DNA of 64,000 nucleotides, from contig NZ_CP041764.1 of the NCBI RefSeq assembly GCF_009817885.1, forward strand, positions 4,092,001 to 4,156,000. The letters run 5' to 3'. The translations under genes and the position numbers were made by a program. Of this stretch, positions 16,773 to 24,571 are shown in pieces (position 1 is the first letter of the stretch; each line of letters starts with the position of its first letter). The DNA is from Serratia rhizosphaerae (GTDB taxonomy: Bacteria; Pseudomonadota; Gammaproteobacteria; Enterobacterales; Enterobacteriaceae). A model generated the notes under the pieces. It did no database searches and was not told the origin of the DNA. It worked only from the letters and a program-made list of their open reading frames with translations.

Positions 16773-17615
16773 TTATGCGCTGCCGGAGCGCCACAGACGC
16801 TGCGGATGCGTATAGACGGTGGCGCGCCCCGGCTTGCTGAAGCCGACCAGGGTCAGATTGCAGCGCTCGGCCACCTCAACCGCCAGGCTGGTGGCGGCGG
16901 AGACGGCGAACAGAATTTCAATGCCGCACGCTGCGGTTTTTTGCACCATTTCATAGCTGGCGCGGCTGGAGACCAGCACCGCGCCGGCCTGCCAACCCTG
17001 CTGGCTGCGGTATCCCAGCAGCTTATCCAGCGCCACGTGACGGCCGACGTCTTCATAGCCGCCGCTCAGGTTGCCGTCCGGCTGCAGCCAGGCGGCGGCG
17101 TGGGTGCAGCCGGTCAGCTGCCCGACGGTCTGATAGCTTTTCAGCTGCGCCAGCCCGGCATCAAGCTGTGTTAAATCAAAACGTTGGCTGAACGGCAGCG
17201 GGGCGATGGGGCGGGTGACGTCCTGCAGCTGCTCCACGCCGCAAACGCCGCAGCCGGTGCGTCCGGTCATGCTGCGGCGGCGCTCTTTCAGCTGCATAAA
17301 GCGCCGGCTGGAGAGTTCGATATGCACTTCGATGCCGTTGCAGGCAGGGTGCTGCTGAATATCATAGATCTCGTCGGCGGAGGCGATAATGCCTTCCGAC
17401 AGGGAAAAACCGACGGCGAAGGCTGCCAGATCCTTCGGTGTCGCCATCATCACCACGTGGGAAATGCCGTTATACACCAGCGCGACCGGCACCTCTTCCG
17501 CCAGCCAGTCGTCTTCCGCCTGTTGCAGGTTATCGCGCTGCCAGACCGGGCGTTTAACCATGCACGCATCGGTGTTATTCTCGGGGGCATTAGTTATTAA
17601 ATGTTTATTCATCAT
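16773..17615 (-). CDS. fdhD: Formate dehydrogenase accessory sulfurtransferase FdhD
   Basis: Cytoplasmic protein (280 residues) that carries sulfur from IscS to the molybdenum of bis-MGD cofactor before insertion into formate-dehydrogenase-type enzymes. The sulfur-transfer pair is Cys122 and Cys125 in TGCGVCGVEQL. Other family blocks include GFSLSEGII, HAAAW, YEDVGRHVALDK and SRASYEMVQK. The start is one of two adjacent ATGs after AGAAGAG. Its closeness to the YdeP-like oxidoreductase suggests that enzyme as a client; formate dehydrogenases elsewhere may also depend on it. Confidence 0.95.
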   Translation of the reverse strand: MMNKHLITNAPENNTDACMVKRPVWQRDNLQQAEDDWLAEEVPVALVYNGISHVVMMATPKDLAAFAVGFSLSEGIIASADEIYDIQQHPACNGIEVHIELSSRRFMQLKERRRSMTGRTGCGVCGVEQLQDVTRPIAPLPFSQRFDLTQLDAGLAQLKSYQTVGQLTGCTHAAAWLQPDGNLSGGYEDVGRHVALDKLLGYRSQQGWQAGAVLVSSRASYEMVQKTAACGIEILFAVSAATSLAVEVAERCNLTLVGFSKPGRATVYTHPQRLWRSGSA

Positions 17616-17991
17616 CTCTTCTTGCCGGCTGTGATTCAGATAACGACGCGGCTAAACGGTCGAGGGTTTATTATACATGGATGACGGTGGATATTCCCAA
17701 AAAATATTGGCGAATTTTTATTGCGGATTGTTTTTATAGGGGAGGCTAATACTATTTTTTAATGGCTGGCTATAATTGGAGCGCCGGAAAAAAAAGAGGC
17801 GATAAAAGTCATTGGCGGCTCAAAGATATGGCATAAAGCATACTGCTCCGGAAAACGATAATCGCCACCCTAAGTGTTTGCCGTCAACCCACGTAACGCC
17901 GCTTTGACGCTGAAATTTCGCTCCTGCCATTCCATTTACTTCACGCTGCACTATTCTTAAGTCACGCTGATTTTGCTCTTGGAGGCACGAC
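17616..17991. other. Divergent intergenic region, fdhD / MASE1 operon
   Basis: A 376-base stretch between divergent fdhD and the MASE1-domain gene. It must carry promoters for both. The right end has a GGAGG ribosome-binding site just before the GTG start at 17992. I see no other convincing motif and no gene. Confidence 0.4.
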
Positions 17992-19263
17992 GTGTCTTAC
18001 CTGTCCGGGCGCTCGTTGCTGGCTTTACTGTTCTGGTGCGCGCTCTATTTTCTTACCGGCTATATCTCTTTGTATATGGATGCGCCCGTCAGCCGGGTCG
18101 CCGTCGTCTGGTTCCCTGCCGGGGTAGCGGTCAGCGCATTCCTGATTTTTGGCCGGGGCTATTGGCCGATGCTGTTTCTGGCGCTGTTCCTTACCCGGGT
18201 GCTGCTGGATGTAGCGCTGCGGCATACGCTGGAAACCTCGCTGGCCCTCTCCGCGATTTCCCTGGCTAACGACCTGGCGGTGGCATGGTGCGTCAGGTAT
18301 TTCGCCGCCGCGCGCGATCAGCTGCGCCGCGTGGGCGTCTGGCTGCTGGCGACGCTGGGCACCAGCGTGATCTCCGGCGTACTGGGCGGCGGCTGGCTGG
18401 CGTTAAGACACGAGATTGATTTTGTGCAGACTGTCTGGATGTGGTGGGCGTCCAATGTGGTCGGCACCATTTTGCTGACCACCATTCTTATGGGGTTGCT
18501 CTGGCGTTCCGGGCCGTTCAACGTGCGCCGGCTGCTATCCGGCGGTGTGCTGTGGCTGCTGTTGTGCCTGAGCGCCTGGTACGTTTTTCATCAGCCTGTC
18601 GGCGGAACGCACGGAACGGCGCTCCAGTTTGCCCTGGCCTGCCTGCCGGTGATGCTGATGATTGCGATTCCGGTAATGAGCGGCAACCGGTTCGGCGCGT
18701 TCGCTTTCCTGTGTTTCAGCATCATCGTGATTTACTACTCCTGGCAGCGCTATGGCCCATTTTTTATCCCCGGGCTGCGCGACGGTGAACCGTTGCTGTT
18801 GGCGCAGTGTTACCTTTCCGCCACGGCGCTGCTGCTGAGTTTTGTCTACGTGCAAAAGCGTGCGGCGGTAACCGCGTCAGAGGCGGAAGAACGCATGGCC
18901 GGCTTCGGACAGGGGAAGGCGGCCTACCATCTGGAGCCGCAGAGCGGGCGGCTGACGTGGGATGAAAACATCCATACCCCGCTGAGCCAACAACTGGCCG
19001 CGATAAGCAATGTTGAACAATTGTTTGCGCTGCTGTCGGCAGAGGACAGCAGCGCCATGCAGCAGCGTTGGCAGCAGGTGTTGCAGCAGGGGGGCAACAG
19101 TGAAACCTTCCGCTTCCATCTGGCGCTGCCGCCGTCAAACCGGATTGCGGTCAGCGAAAACCGTTTGCTCGGCCTGCGCGGCCCTGCTGGCGTGGTGATT
19201 GTCGGCTACTGGAGCGAAGAGCCGCACAGCAAAGTCTCTATTCACTCACCGCAGGGGGCGTAA
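17992..19263 (+). CDS. MASE1-domain integral membrane protein without a recognised output domain
   Basis: Membrane protein of 423 residues. About eight to ten hydrophobic segments fill residues 8-295. The segments YISLYMDAP, VVWFPAGVAVSAFLIFG and WWASNVVGTILLTTI fit the MASE1 sensory module usually fused to GGDEF, EAL or histidine-kinase domains. Here the C-terminal 125 residues (GKAAYHLEPQSGRLTWDENI onward) look like a degenerate PAS-type domain and nothing follows, so no enzymatic output is visible. The start is GTG with a GGAGG site 6 bases upstream. It is the first gene of a tight three-gene operon. Confidence 0.75.
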   Translation: MSYLSGRSLLALLFWCALYFLTGYISLYMDAPVSRVAVVWFPAGVAVSAFLIFGRGYWPMLFLALFLTRVLLDVALRHTLETSLALSAISLANDLAVAWCVRYFAAARDQLRRVGVWLLATLGTSVISGVLGGGWLALRHEIDFVQTVWMWWASNVVGTILLTTILMGLLWRSGPFNVRRLLSGGVLWLLLCLSAWYVFHQPVGGTHGTALQFALACLPVMLMIAIPVMSGNRFGAFAFLCFSIIVIYYSWQRYGPFFIPGLRDGEPLLLAQCYLSATALLLSFVYVQKRAAVTASEAEERMAGFGQGKAAYHLEPQSGRLTWDENIHTPLSQQLAAISNVEQLFALLSAEDSSAMQQRWQQVLQQGGNSETFRFHLALPPSNRIAVSENRLLGLRGPAGVVIVGYWSEEPHSKVSIHSPQGA

Positions 19264-19265
19264 AT

Positions 19266-20549
19266 ATGTTACAGCTTGCCTTGTTGCTATCCGGTGCTGA
19301 TTTCGTAAGAAGGAATGCCCCGCTGCTGGCGGTAATCGGGCTGTTGTGGGGCGGGTTGGGCGTCTCCATATTTATTGACGGTTTGCAGGGCATTCGCTAT
19401 TTCCCTCTGCATATCTTTGGCATTCTGCTGCTGATTGAGAGCCTGGCGACGCTGATGCTGGCCCCTGGCGGCGTCGGTGCGCAAAAGGCGGTGCTCTATT
19501 TTAAAGGCGGCATTTTTTGTTTTGTTGCGCTGCTGATTTTATCCGGGCGTAACAGCAGTAATCTGTTACTGGCGGTCATTTTTGGTTTTGCCTTCTTTAT
19601 TACCGGGCTGTTTGTGATGGCCTCGGCCTGGGTGGTGCGCTATCACGGCTGGCGGCGGGCGTTTGCCGCCGGCGTTGCGCAACTGCTGTTCGCGCTGTTT
19701 CTTTTCTTCCCGTACCCGACGCACCATCATGGCACAGTTTCGCAGTTTCTTGGCGCGATTATGATGGCCGGCGGCCTGCAGTGCCTGCGGCTGGCCTGGC
19801 GTGCATTCCGCCTGCGCGACGGCGCGGCGGTGTTTAATTTGCTGGCGCCGGGCGGGCTGCTGCCGGAAACGGCAGCGCCGCCGCAGGAACCCGATCCGTT
19901 GCCCTATGACGGCTCGCTGGTGGTGCATATCTGGACGCCGGAAGGCTCGGCAGCCAGTAAACCGATCCGCCGGCCGGTGTTTAACCGCTATATTGCTGCG
20001 GTTGACGCCAACGGCGTGATTTCTACCGGCCATGCGGCGCTGGAAATGCCGCCGGAACTGTATATCAGCCTCTATCCGGCGGTGGATATCGACCGCTCGC
20101 CGTCGGAATTTTTCAACACCCTGAAGGCAATTCAGGAGAACAACGTCGCCGGGCAGTACCAGCAGAGCTACGCCAGCGAGTCGGCGGCGTGGTGTGAGTC
20201 CGACCGCAAGATTGTCTTCCACGACTTTAATCCCGAAGGGCTGCGGCGCTACTGGGCCAGCTATCGCCAGGCGGAGGTGTACAACCTGACCTGGCGTAAC
20301 TGTTCCAGCAGCGTGGCCTACGGGCTGGAGGCGGCGTTGGACGGCGTTTTTGCCCGCGGCGGCTGGCTGACGTTTTTACGCCTGTTTTTTATTCCCGAAC
20401 TGTGGATTGCCGCCCAGTTGCGCAAGCGCGCCACCACCATGGCCTGGACGCCCGGCCTGGCGCTGGACTATGCCCGGGCGCTGCACGCCATTGTGCATCC
20501 GGCGCGCCTGTCATGGCGACGCCGGCGGCGTCAGGATGACGCTTCCTGA
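19266..20549 (+). CDS. HdeD-like membrane protein fused to a putative Cys/His hydrolase domain
   Basis: Protein of 427 residues. Residues 18-180 form about six membrane segments resembling the HdeD/DUF308 family. Residues 215-427 form a soluble domain with GHAALEMPPELYISLYP (His256) and, 90 residues later, WRNCSSSVAYGL (Cys346). A His-before-Cys order with an NC(S/T) motif recalls circularly permuted papain-like (LRAT/NlpC-type) hydrolases and the neighbouring DUF4105 protein; this is inference. It starts 2 bases after the MASE1 gene and its stop overlaps the next start by one base (TGATG). Function unknown. Confidence 0.7.
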   Translation: MLQLALLLSGADFVRRNAPLLAVIGLLWGGLGVSIFIDGLQGIRYFPLHIFGILLLIESLATLMLAPGGVGAQKAVLYFKGGIFCFVALLILSGRNSSNLLLAVIFGFAFFITGLFVMASAWVVRYHGWRRAFAAGVAQLLFALFLFFPYPTHHHGTVSQFLGAIMMAGGLQCLRLAWRAFRLRDGAAVFNLLAPGGLLPETAAPPQEPDPLPYDGSLVVHIWTPEGSAASKPIRRPVFNRYIAAVDANGVISTGHAALEMPPELYISLYPAVDIDRSPSEFFNTLKAIQENNVAGQYQQSYASESAAWCESDRKIVFHDFNPEGLRRYWASYRQAEVYNLTWRNCSSSVAYGLEAALDGVFARGGWLTFLRLFFIPELWIAAQLRKRATTMAWTPGLALDYARALHAIVHPARLSWRRRRRQDDAS

Positions 20550-21304
20550 TGCTTCGCCCGGTGGAGAACGGTGCGCCCTGGCTGGCGGAATACGCCCGGC
20601 TGGCCGGCGTGGTCTGGCTGGATAATGACCGCTTTCAGATTCGCAACGTACGCAATTTTCGCTACCGCAGCGTTGCTGAACCGCTGCCGGCGTGGGACGA
20701 TCGCAGCTTTCGCCTGAGTGAACTGAACGCCACCGATCTGGTGCTTTCTTACTGGGGCGGCAACGCCATTGCCCACGTATTCCTCAGTTTTGGCTTTAGT
20801 AACGGGGAGTGGCTGGCGATCTCGATTGAGACCCGTCGCAGGGAGGATCAGCCGTGGTCGGCCATGGGGGGATTTTGGCGCAACTACCCGGTGATCTATG
20901 TCGTGGCCGACGAGCGCGATCTGATCGGCGTGCGCAGCGATGTGCGCCACGAACGGGTCTGGCTGTATGGATTAACGCTGACGGCCGAGCAACGTCGGCT
21001 GCTGCTGCGTGATTACCTGCTGCGTATTGAGCAGGTGAATGCACAGCCGGAGTGGTATCACACACTGTGCAATAACTGCACCACCAATATTCTGCGTCAC
21101 GGCCGGGCGGTATCGCCGGCGGTCAAGTATGACTGGCGGCTGCTGCTCAGCGGCTTTGCCGACCGTTACTGTTACCGCATGGGGCTGCTGGACAGCCGGC
21201 TGCCGTTTGCCGATCTAAGGCGTCGCAGCCGGTTGCAGCGTCCGCCCGGCGCGCTGATTGACGGCGAGTTTTCCCGGGCGATCCGCCGCGGGCGCTCAAC
21301 GTGA
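20549..21304 (+). CDS. DUF4105 (Lnb N-terminal periplasmic domain) protein
   Basis: Protein of 251 residues matching the DUF4105/Lnb N-terminal family by ATDLVLSYWGG, IAHVFLSFGF (His76), WSAMGGFWRNYPVIYVVADERD, and YHTLCNNCTTNILRH (Cys177). The His and the NCTT cysteine are the likely catalytic pair of a permuted papain-like fold (family-level inference). No signal peptide is obvious in this frame, unusual if it is periplasmic. It is coupled to the HdeD-fusion gene by a TGATG overlap, and its 3' end overlaps the converging MFS gene by 9 bases. Confidence 0.78.
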   Translation: MLRPVENGAPWLAEYARLAGVVWLDNDRFQIRNVRNFRYRSVAEPLPAWDDRSFRLSELNATDLVLSYWGGNAIAHVFLSFGFSNGEWLAISIETRRREDQPWSAMGGFWRNYPVIYVVADERDLIGVRSDVRHERVWLYGLTLTAEQRRLLLRDYLLRIEQVNAQPEWYHTLCNNCTTNILRHGRAVSPAVKYDWRLLLSGFADRYCYRMGLLDSRLPFADLRRRSRLQRPPGALIDGEFSRAIRRGRST

Positions 21305-22426
21305 TGCCGTCCGGCGGCTGAGCGACAGCACGGTAAACAGCGCGCACAGCAGCGCGGTCATATACGGCAAACCATGGGTAGCGGCTTCCATCGCTGCGCC
21401 TCCCAGCAGCGGGCCGAGCAGGGCGCCGGCGCCCCAGGCGACCGACATGGCGGCATAGATGCCCGCCAGCTGCGCGCCGCGAAACCGTGAACCTACCCAG
21501 GTGATGGCGACGGTATAGATGCCGACAAAGACCCCGCCCCAGACAAACAGCAGGCAGTAGGCCAGCAGCGGCGTGGTCAGCAGCAGCGGCCACACCAGCG
21601 CACCGAGGGCTGAAATTGCCGCCAGCAGCGTCATCAGGCGGCGGCGATCCACCTTGTCCGCCAGCCAGCCCAGCGGCAGCTGCAGTACGATGGCGCCAAA
21701 CATCAGCACCGAGATCAGCAGCGTCGCCCGTGATTCACTCCACCCCAGGCTGATGGCGTACAGTGACAGAAAATTCATTCCCGCCACTTCAATCGCGGCG
21801 TTGAGCGCGGTGGCGACGATCGCCAGCAGGGCCAGCTGCAGGCTCTGCCGCAGCCCGATCGGCGTCAGCTCCTCGCCTGGCTGCCGCACCATACCGGCTC
21901 TGGCGATCAATGGCACGGCGGCCAGGGCGATCAGCGCGCCAACCACAAACGGCCCGGCACTGTCGCTGCCCATCATCGTCAGGATCAGCGGACCGGAAGC
22001 GAACCCCAGCGACATCCCGGCGGTATACAGCGCCATGGTTTTCCCTCTGGCCTGCTCGACGGTGGCGTCATTCAGCCAGGTTTCGGTCAGCACCATAATG
22101 ATTTCGGTAAATATGCCCAGCCCGAAGCGCAACACAAACCATGCCGGCAGCGGCAGCCAGGGAAACAGCAGAAACAGCAGCGCGATGGCGCTGAGCGAGG
22201 CGCACATCAGCGCCAGCGGGCTGAAGCGGCGGAACAGCCGCGGCAGGAACGGGGCGACGGCGAATACCCCAAGGGCGTGCATGGCGGCGTTAAGCCCGAT
22301 AGTGGTCTCGCCATAGGCGTTATCCGCCAGCTGCAGCGCGATAAGCGGTGCGCTGAGCCCGTAGGTCAGGCTGAAGACCGACACGGAAAAAATGACGGAC
22401 AGAATGTTACGGTGCGCCTGTTGCAT
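21296..22426 (-). CDS. MFS transporter, YcaD-like
   Basis: Twelve-helix major facilitator of 376 residues. N-terminal SVFSLTYGLSAPLIALQLADNAYGETTIG is followed by FLPRLFRRFSP and by LTETWLNDATVEQARGK. The central motif LGWLADKVDRRRLM is the A-like motif of the second half. The overall pattern resembles the YcaD/YfkF branch; the substrate is unknown. The frame extends upstream to 22492, but ATG 22426 with an AAAGGA site is the likely start. It converges on the DUF4105 gene. Confidence 0.8.
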   Translation of the reverse strand: MQQAHRNILSVIFSVSVFSLTYGLSAPLIALQLADNAYGETTIGLNAAMHALGVFAVAPFLPRLFRRFSPLALMCASLSAIALLFLLFPWLPLPAWFVLRFGLGIFTEIIMVLTETWLNDATVEQARGKTMALYTAGMSLGFASGPLILTMMGSDSAGPFVVGALIALAAVPLIARAGMVRQPGEELTPIGLRQSLQLALLAIVATALNAAIEVAGMNFLSLYAISLGWSESRATLLISVLMFGAIVLQLPLGWLADKVDRRRLMTLLAAISALGALVWPLLLTTPLLAYCLLFVWGGVFVGIYTVAITWVGSRFRGAQLAGIYAAMSVAWGAGALLGPLLGGAAMEAATHGLPYMTALLCALFTVLSLSRRTASR

Positions 22427-22536
22427 GGACGATCGATCCTTTCTGCAGAGAGCGGCCAGGGGTGACGGTGTGAGGTGTGAGAAGTATAGCAAGTGCGGAG
22501 AAAGGCGCGCCGGCGATGCACCGGCGCGGCGCGCGG

Positions 22537-22965
22537 TTATTTCCTGATGGGAACCACCAGAATATCCGTATGCAGGGTATTAATGGCGTTTCTGGCGGAA
22601 GAGAACAGGTTGCCCCAGAGATCCTGATGGTGGCCGAAGATAAACAGATCGATGCCTTTTTCTGCGGCGGCGTATTTCAGCTCATAAGCCAGCTCGCCGC
22701 GTCTGATAATAACTTCCGCGATCGGATAGGAGGCGGCCTGCAGCAGCGGCTGCATCTCCGTTCTGATCTTCTCCTCAAACTGGGTTTCGGAGAAGTTCGC
22801 CACCGGGCGGCCCAGTTCCGAATAGTAAGAGGCGTGATGCTCATCGACATAAATCAGCGACAGCTTCGCCCCGAGCGCCGAGGCGAGGGCGATGCCTTTG
22901 TCGATAAGCAGGCGTTCCTCATCCAGCAGTGAGGTGGCGACGGCGATATGCTGGTAGCTGCTCAT
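22537..22965 (-). CDS. Universal stress protein, UspC/UspD-like (second of pair)
   Basis: Cytoplasmic UspA-family protein of 142 residues: YQHIAVATSLLDEERLLIDKG at the N-terminus and LFIFGHHQDLWGNLFSSARN with ILVVPIRK at the end. The GHHxxxW...SSAR loop lacks the ATP-binding G-2x-G-9x-G(S/T) pattern, placing it in the non-ATP-binding UspA/C/D class. It overlaps the preceding usp gene by four bases (ATGA) and is about 45% alike by eye. Confidence 0.88.
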   Translation of the reverse strand: MSSYQHIAVATSLLDEERLLIDKGIALASALGAKLSLIYVDEHHASYYSELGRPVANFSETQFEEKIRTEMQPLLQAASYPIAEVIIRRGELAYELKYAAAEKGIDLFIFGHHQDLWGNLFSSARNAINTLHTDILVVPIRK

Positions 22966-23405
22966 AAGGCCTCCTGATTGGTCACTAACGGTACAACGAG
23001 GACATCGACGTCGAGATGATTAATCGCCTGCCGCGTAGTGGAGAACAGGTTGCTCCACACGTCGTGATGGTGGCCGAAAATAATCAGATCGATACCGCGC
23101 GCGTCGATTTCTTTTCTCAGTTCCGGCAGCAGTTCGCCCGACACGACGATCGAATCAGGTATCGGATAAGACGATTGCTGGGCAATGGCGGCTAGCTGCT
23201 TGCTGGCGGTGACTTCGGCGGGCACCTCGCCGCTGTAGTGGTAGGTCTGCAGGCCCAACGCCGAGTAGTAGGGCGCGTGGTGAATATCGACGTGAATTAA
23301 TGACAGCTTGGCATCACAGGCGTCGGCCAGCGCCGCACCTCTTGCTAACAGTTGCCGGTTGTCGCCGTTAAGGTCGACGGCAATCACGATATGTTGGTAG
23401 CTCAT
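22962..23405 (-). CDS. Universal stress protein, UspC/UspD-like (first of pair)
   Basis: UspA-family protein of 147 residues with YQHIVIAVDLNGDNRQLLARG at the start and LIIFGHHHDVWSNLFSTTRQAI plus VLVVPLV at the end. It has the same architecture as the gene downstream, so the two are a tandem duplication. The start at 23405 has a perfect AAGGAGG site; an upstream in-frame extension was rejected. Confidence 0.88.
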   Translation of the reverse strand: MSYQHIVIAVDLNGDNRQLLARGAALADACDAKLSLIHVDIHHAPYYSALGLQTYHYSGEVPAEVTASKQLAAIAQQSSYPIPDSIVVSGELLPELRKEIDARGIDLIIFGHHHDVWSNLFSTTRQAINHLDVDVLVVPLVTNQEAL

Positions 23406-23531
23406 GGCGCCTCCTTGGGGTTCTGACCCAATGCAGAGAGCGGTCCCACGCATCCATCCGCTGTTGGCGGGGTATGTAATTAGTTTAGTACAGAAATTAC
23501 CTGCGGCCCGGCGACCGTTGCAAACGCAGCG

Positions 23532-24446
23532 CTAAAGGGGGGCATCGGGAGCGTCAATACGGCGTTGCAGAAAATCGATAAACGCCCGCACCTTCTCGGA
23601 GACATGGCGGGTATTGGGATAGAGGGCGTAGATGCCCTGTCTGGGAAAACGGTGGTCGGGCAGCAGCCGGATTAAGGCGCCGCTGGCGATGTCCTCCCGC
23701 ACCAGCCAGGCGGGCAGTAACGCTACGCCCGCGCCGCTGCGGGCAAACGCCAGCAGTGCCGCCGCGCTGTCTGCCATGATTGTGGCAGGGGGGCTGGCCC
23801 GGAACAGCACGCTGTCGCCGGCCGGCGTCACCACCTGCCAGCTCAGCGGCGCGGCCAGACGGCTATGGGCGATCCAGCGCGCGTTTTGCAATTGCTGCAG
23901 GTCCGCGATTGTCCCGTCATGATGCGTCGTCAAGTAATCCGTTGAGGCTACAGGGAAAATATCAAACCACTCCAACAGTTTTGCATGGTGCGTCGAGTCC
24001 GCCAGCTGGCCAAGGCGTATCGCCACGTCAAAACGCCCGGCGATCAGATCGTCGTTTTTTGACGAGGAGACGTGTTGAATGCGCAGCTGCGGATGCAGAG
24101 CGGCAAACGCCGAGAGCGCGGGCACCACGACGTTGGCGCCATATTCCGGCGTGGTGGTGATGCGCAGTATGCCGTGCAGGCCGCAATGGTCGCTGCGCAC
24201 ATCGTCCAGAATTTTTTCCGCATCCTGCAGCAGCTGCAGACAGCGCAGATAAAAACGCTCGCCGGCATCCGTGACGGCAACTTTCCGGGTGCTGCGGGTG
24301 AGCAGGGAGACGCCCAGCTTTTCCTCCAGCTGCTTGATATTAAAACTCACCACCGCCTTGGTCAGCCCCAGCGTCTGCGCCGCGCCGGTAAAGCTGCCGG
24401 CTTCCACCACCGCCACAAATATCTCCAGGCGCTGCATATTCAACAT
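23532..24446 (-). CDS. LysR-family transcriptional regulator
   Basis: Regulator of 304 residues. The helix-turn-helix covers residues 4-64 (MQRLEIFVAVVEAGSFTGAAQTLGLTKAVVSFNIKQLEE), and the periplasmic-binding-like effector domain spans residues 90-295. It is divergent from the MFS efflux gene at 24572, with a 19-base palindrome between them, so it most likely controls that pump and itself. The inducer cannot be guessed. Start ATG at 24446 or the in-frame ATG three codons later. Confidence 0.88.
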   Translation of the reverse strand: MLNMQRLEIFVAVVEAGSFTGAAQTLGLTKAVVSFNIKQLEEKLGVSLLTRSTRKVAVTDAGERFYLRCLQLLQDAEKILDDVRSDHCGLHGILRITTTPEYGANVVVPALSAFAALHPQLRIQHVSSSKNDDLIAGRFDVAIRLGQLADSTHHAKLLEWFDIFPVASTDYLTTHHDGTIADLQQLQNARWIAHSRLAAPLSWQVVTPAGDSVLFRASPPATIMADSAAALLAFARSGAGVALLPAWLVREDIASGALIRLLPDHRFPRQGIYALYPNTRHVSEKVRAFIDFLQRRIDAPDAPL

Positions 24447-24472
24447 GGGTTTTCCTCGCGTGGGTGAATAAT

Positions 24473-24491
24473 TGTCAAAATAATTTTGACA
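24473..24491. promoter_or_regulatory. LysR-type operator palindrome
   Basis: TGTCAAAATAATTTTGACA is a perfect 19-base palindrome with one central base and contains the T-N11-A pattern of LysR boxes. It lies 27 bases upstream of the LysR start and 81 bases before the MFS start, where an autoregulatory and activator site is expected. Confidence 0.75.
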
Positions 24492-24571
24492 GTGTAACCG
24501 CCAGGCGCCGATTTATCTTTTTTTTTATGATTTTATACTACGCGCACTGTGCTGTTTTTTATGGAAAACCT

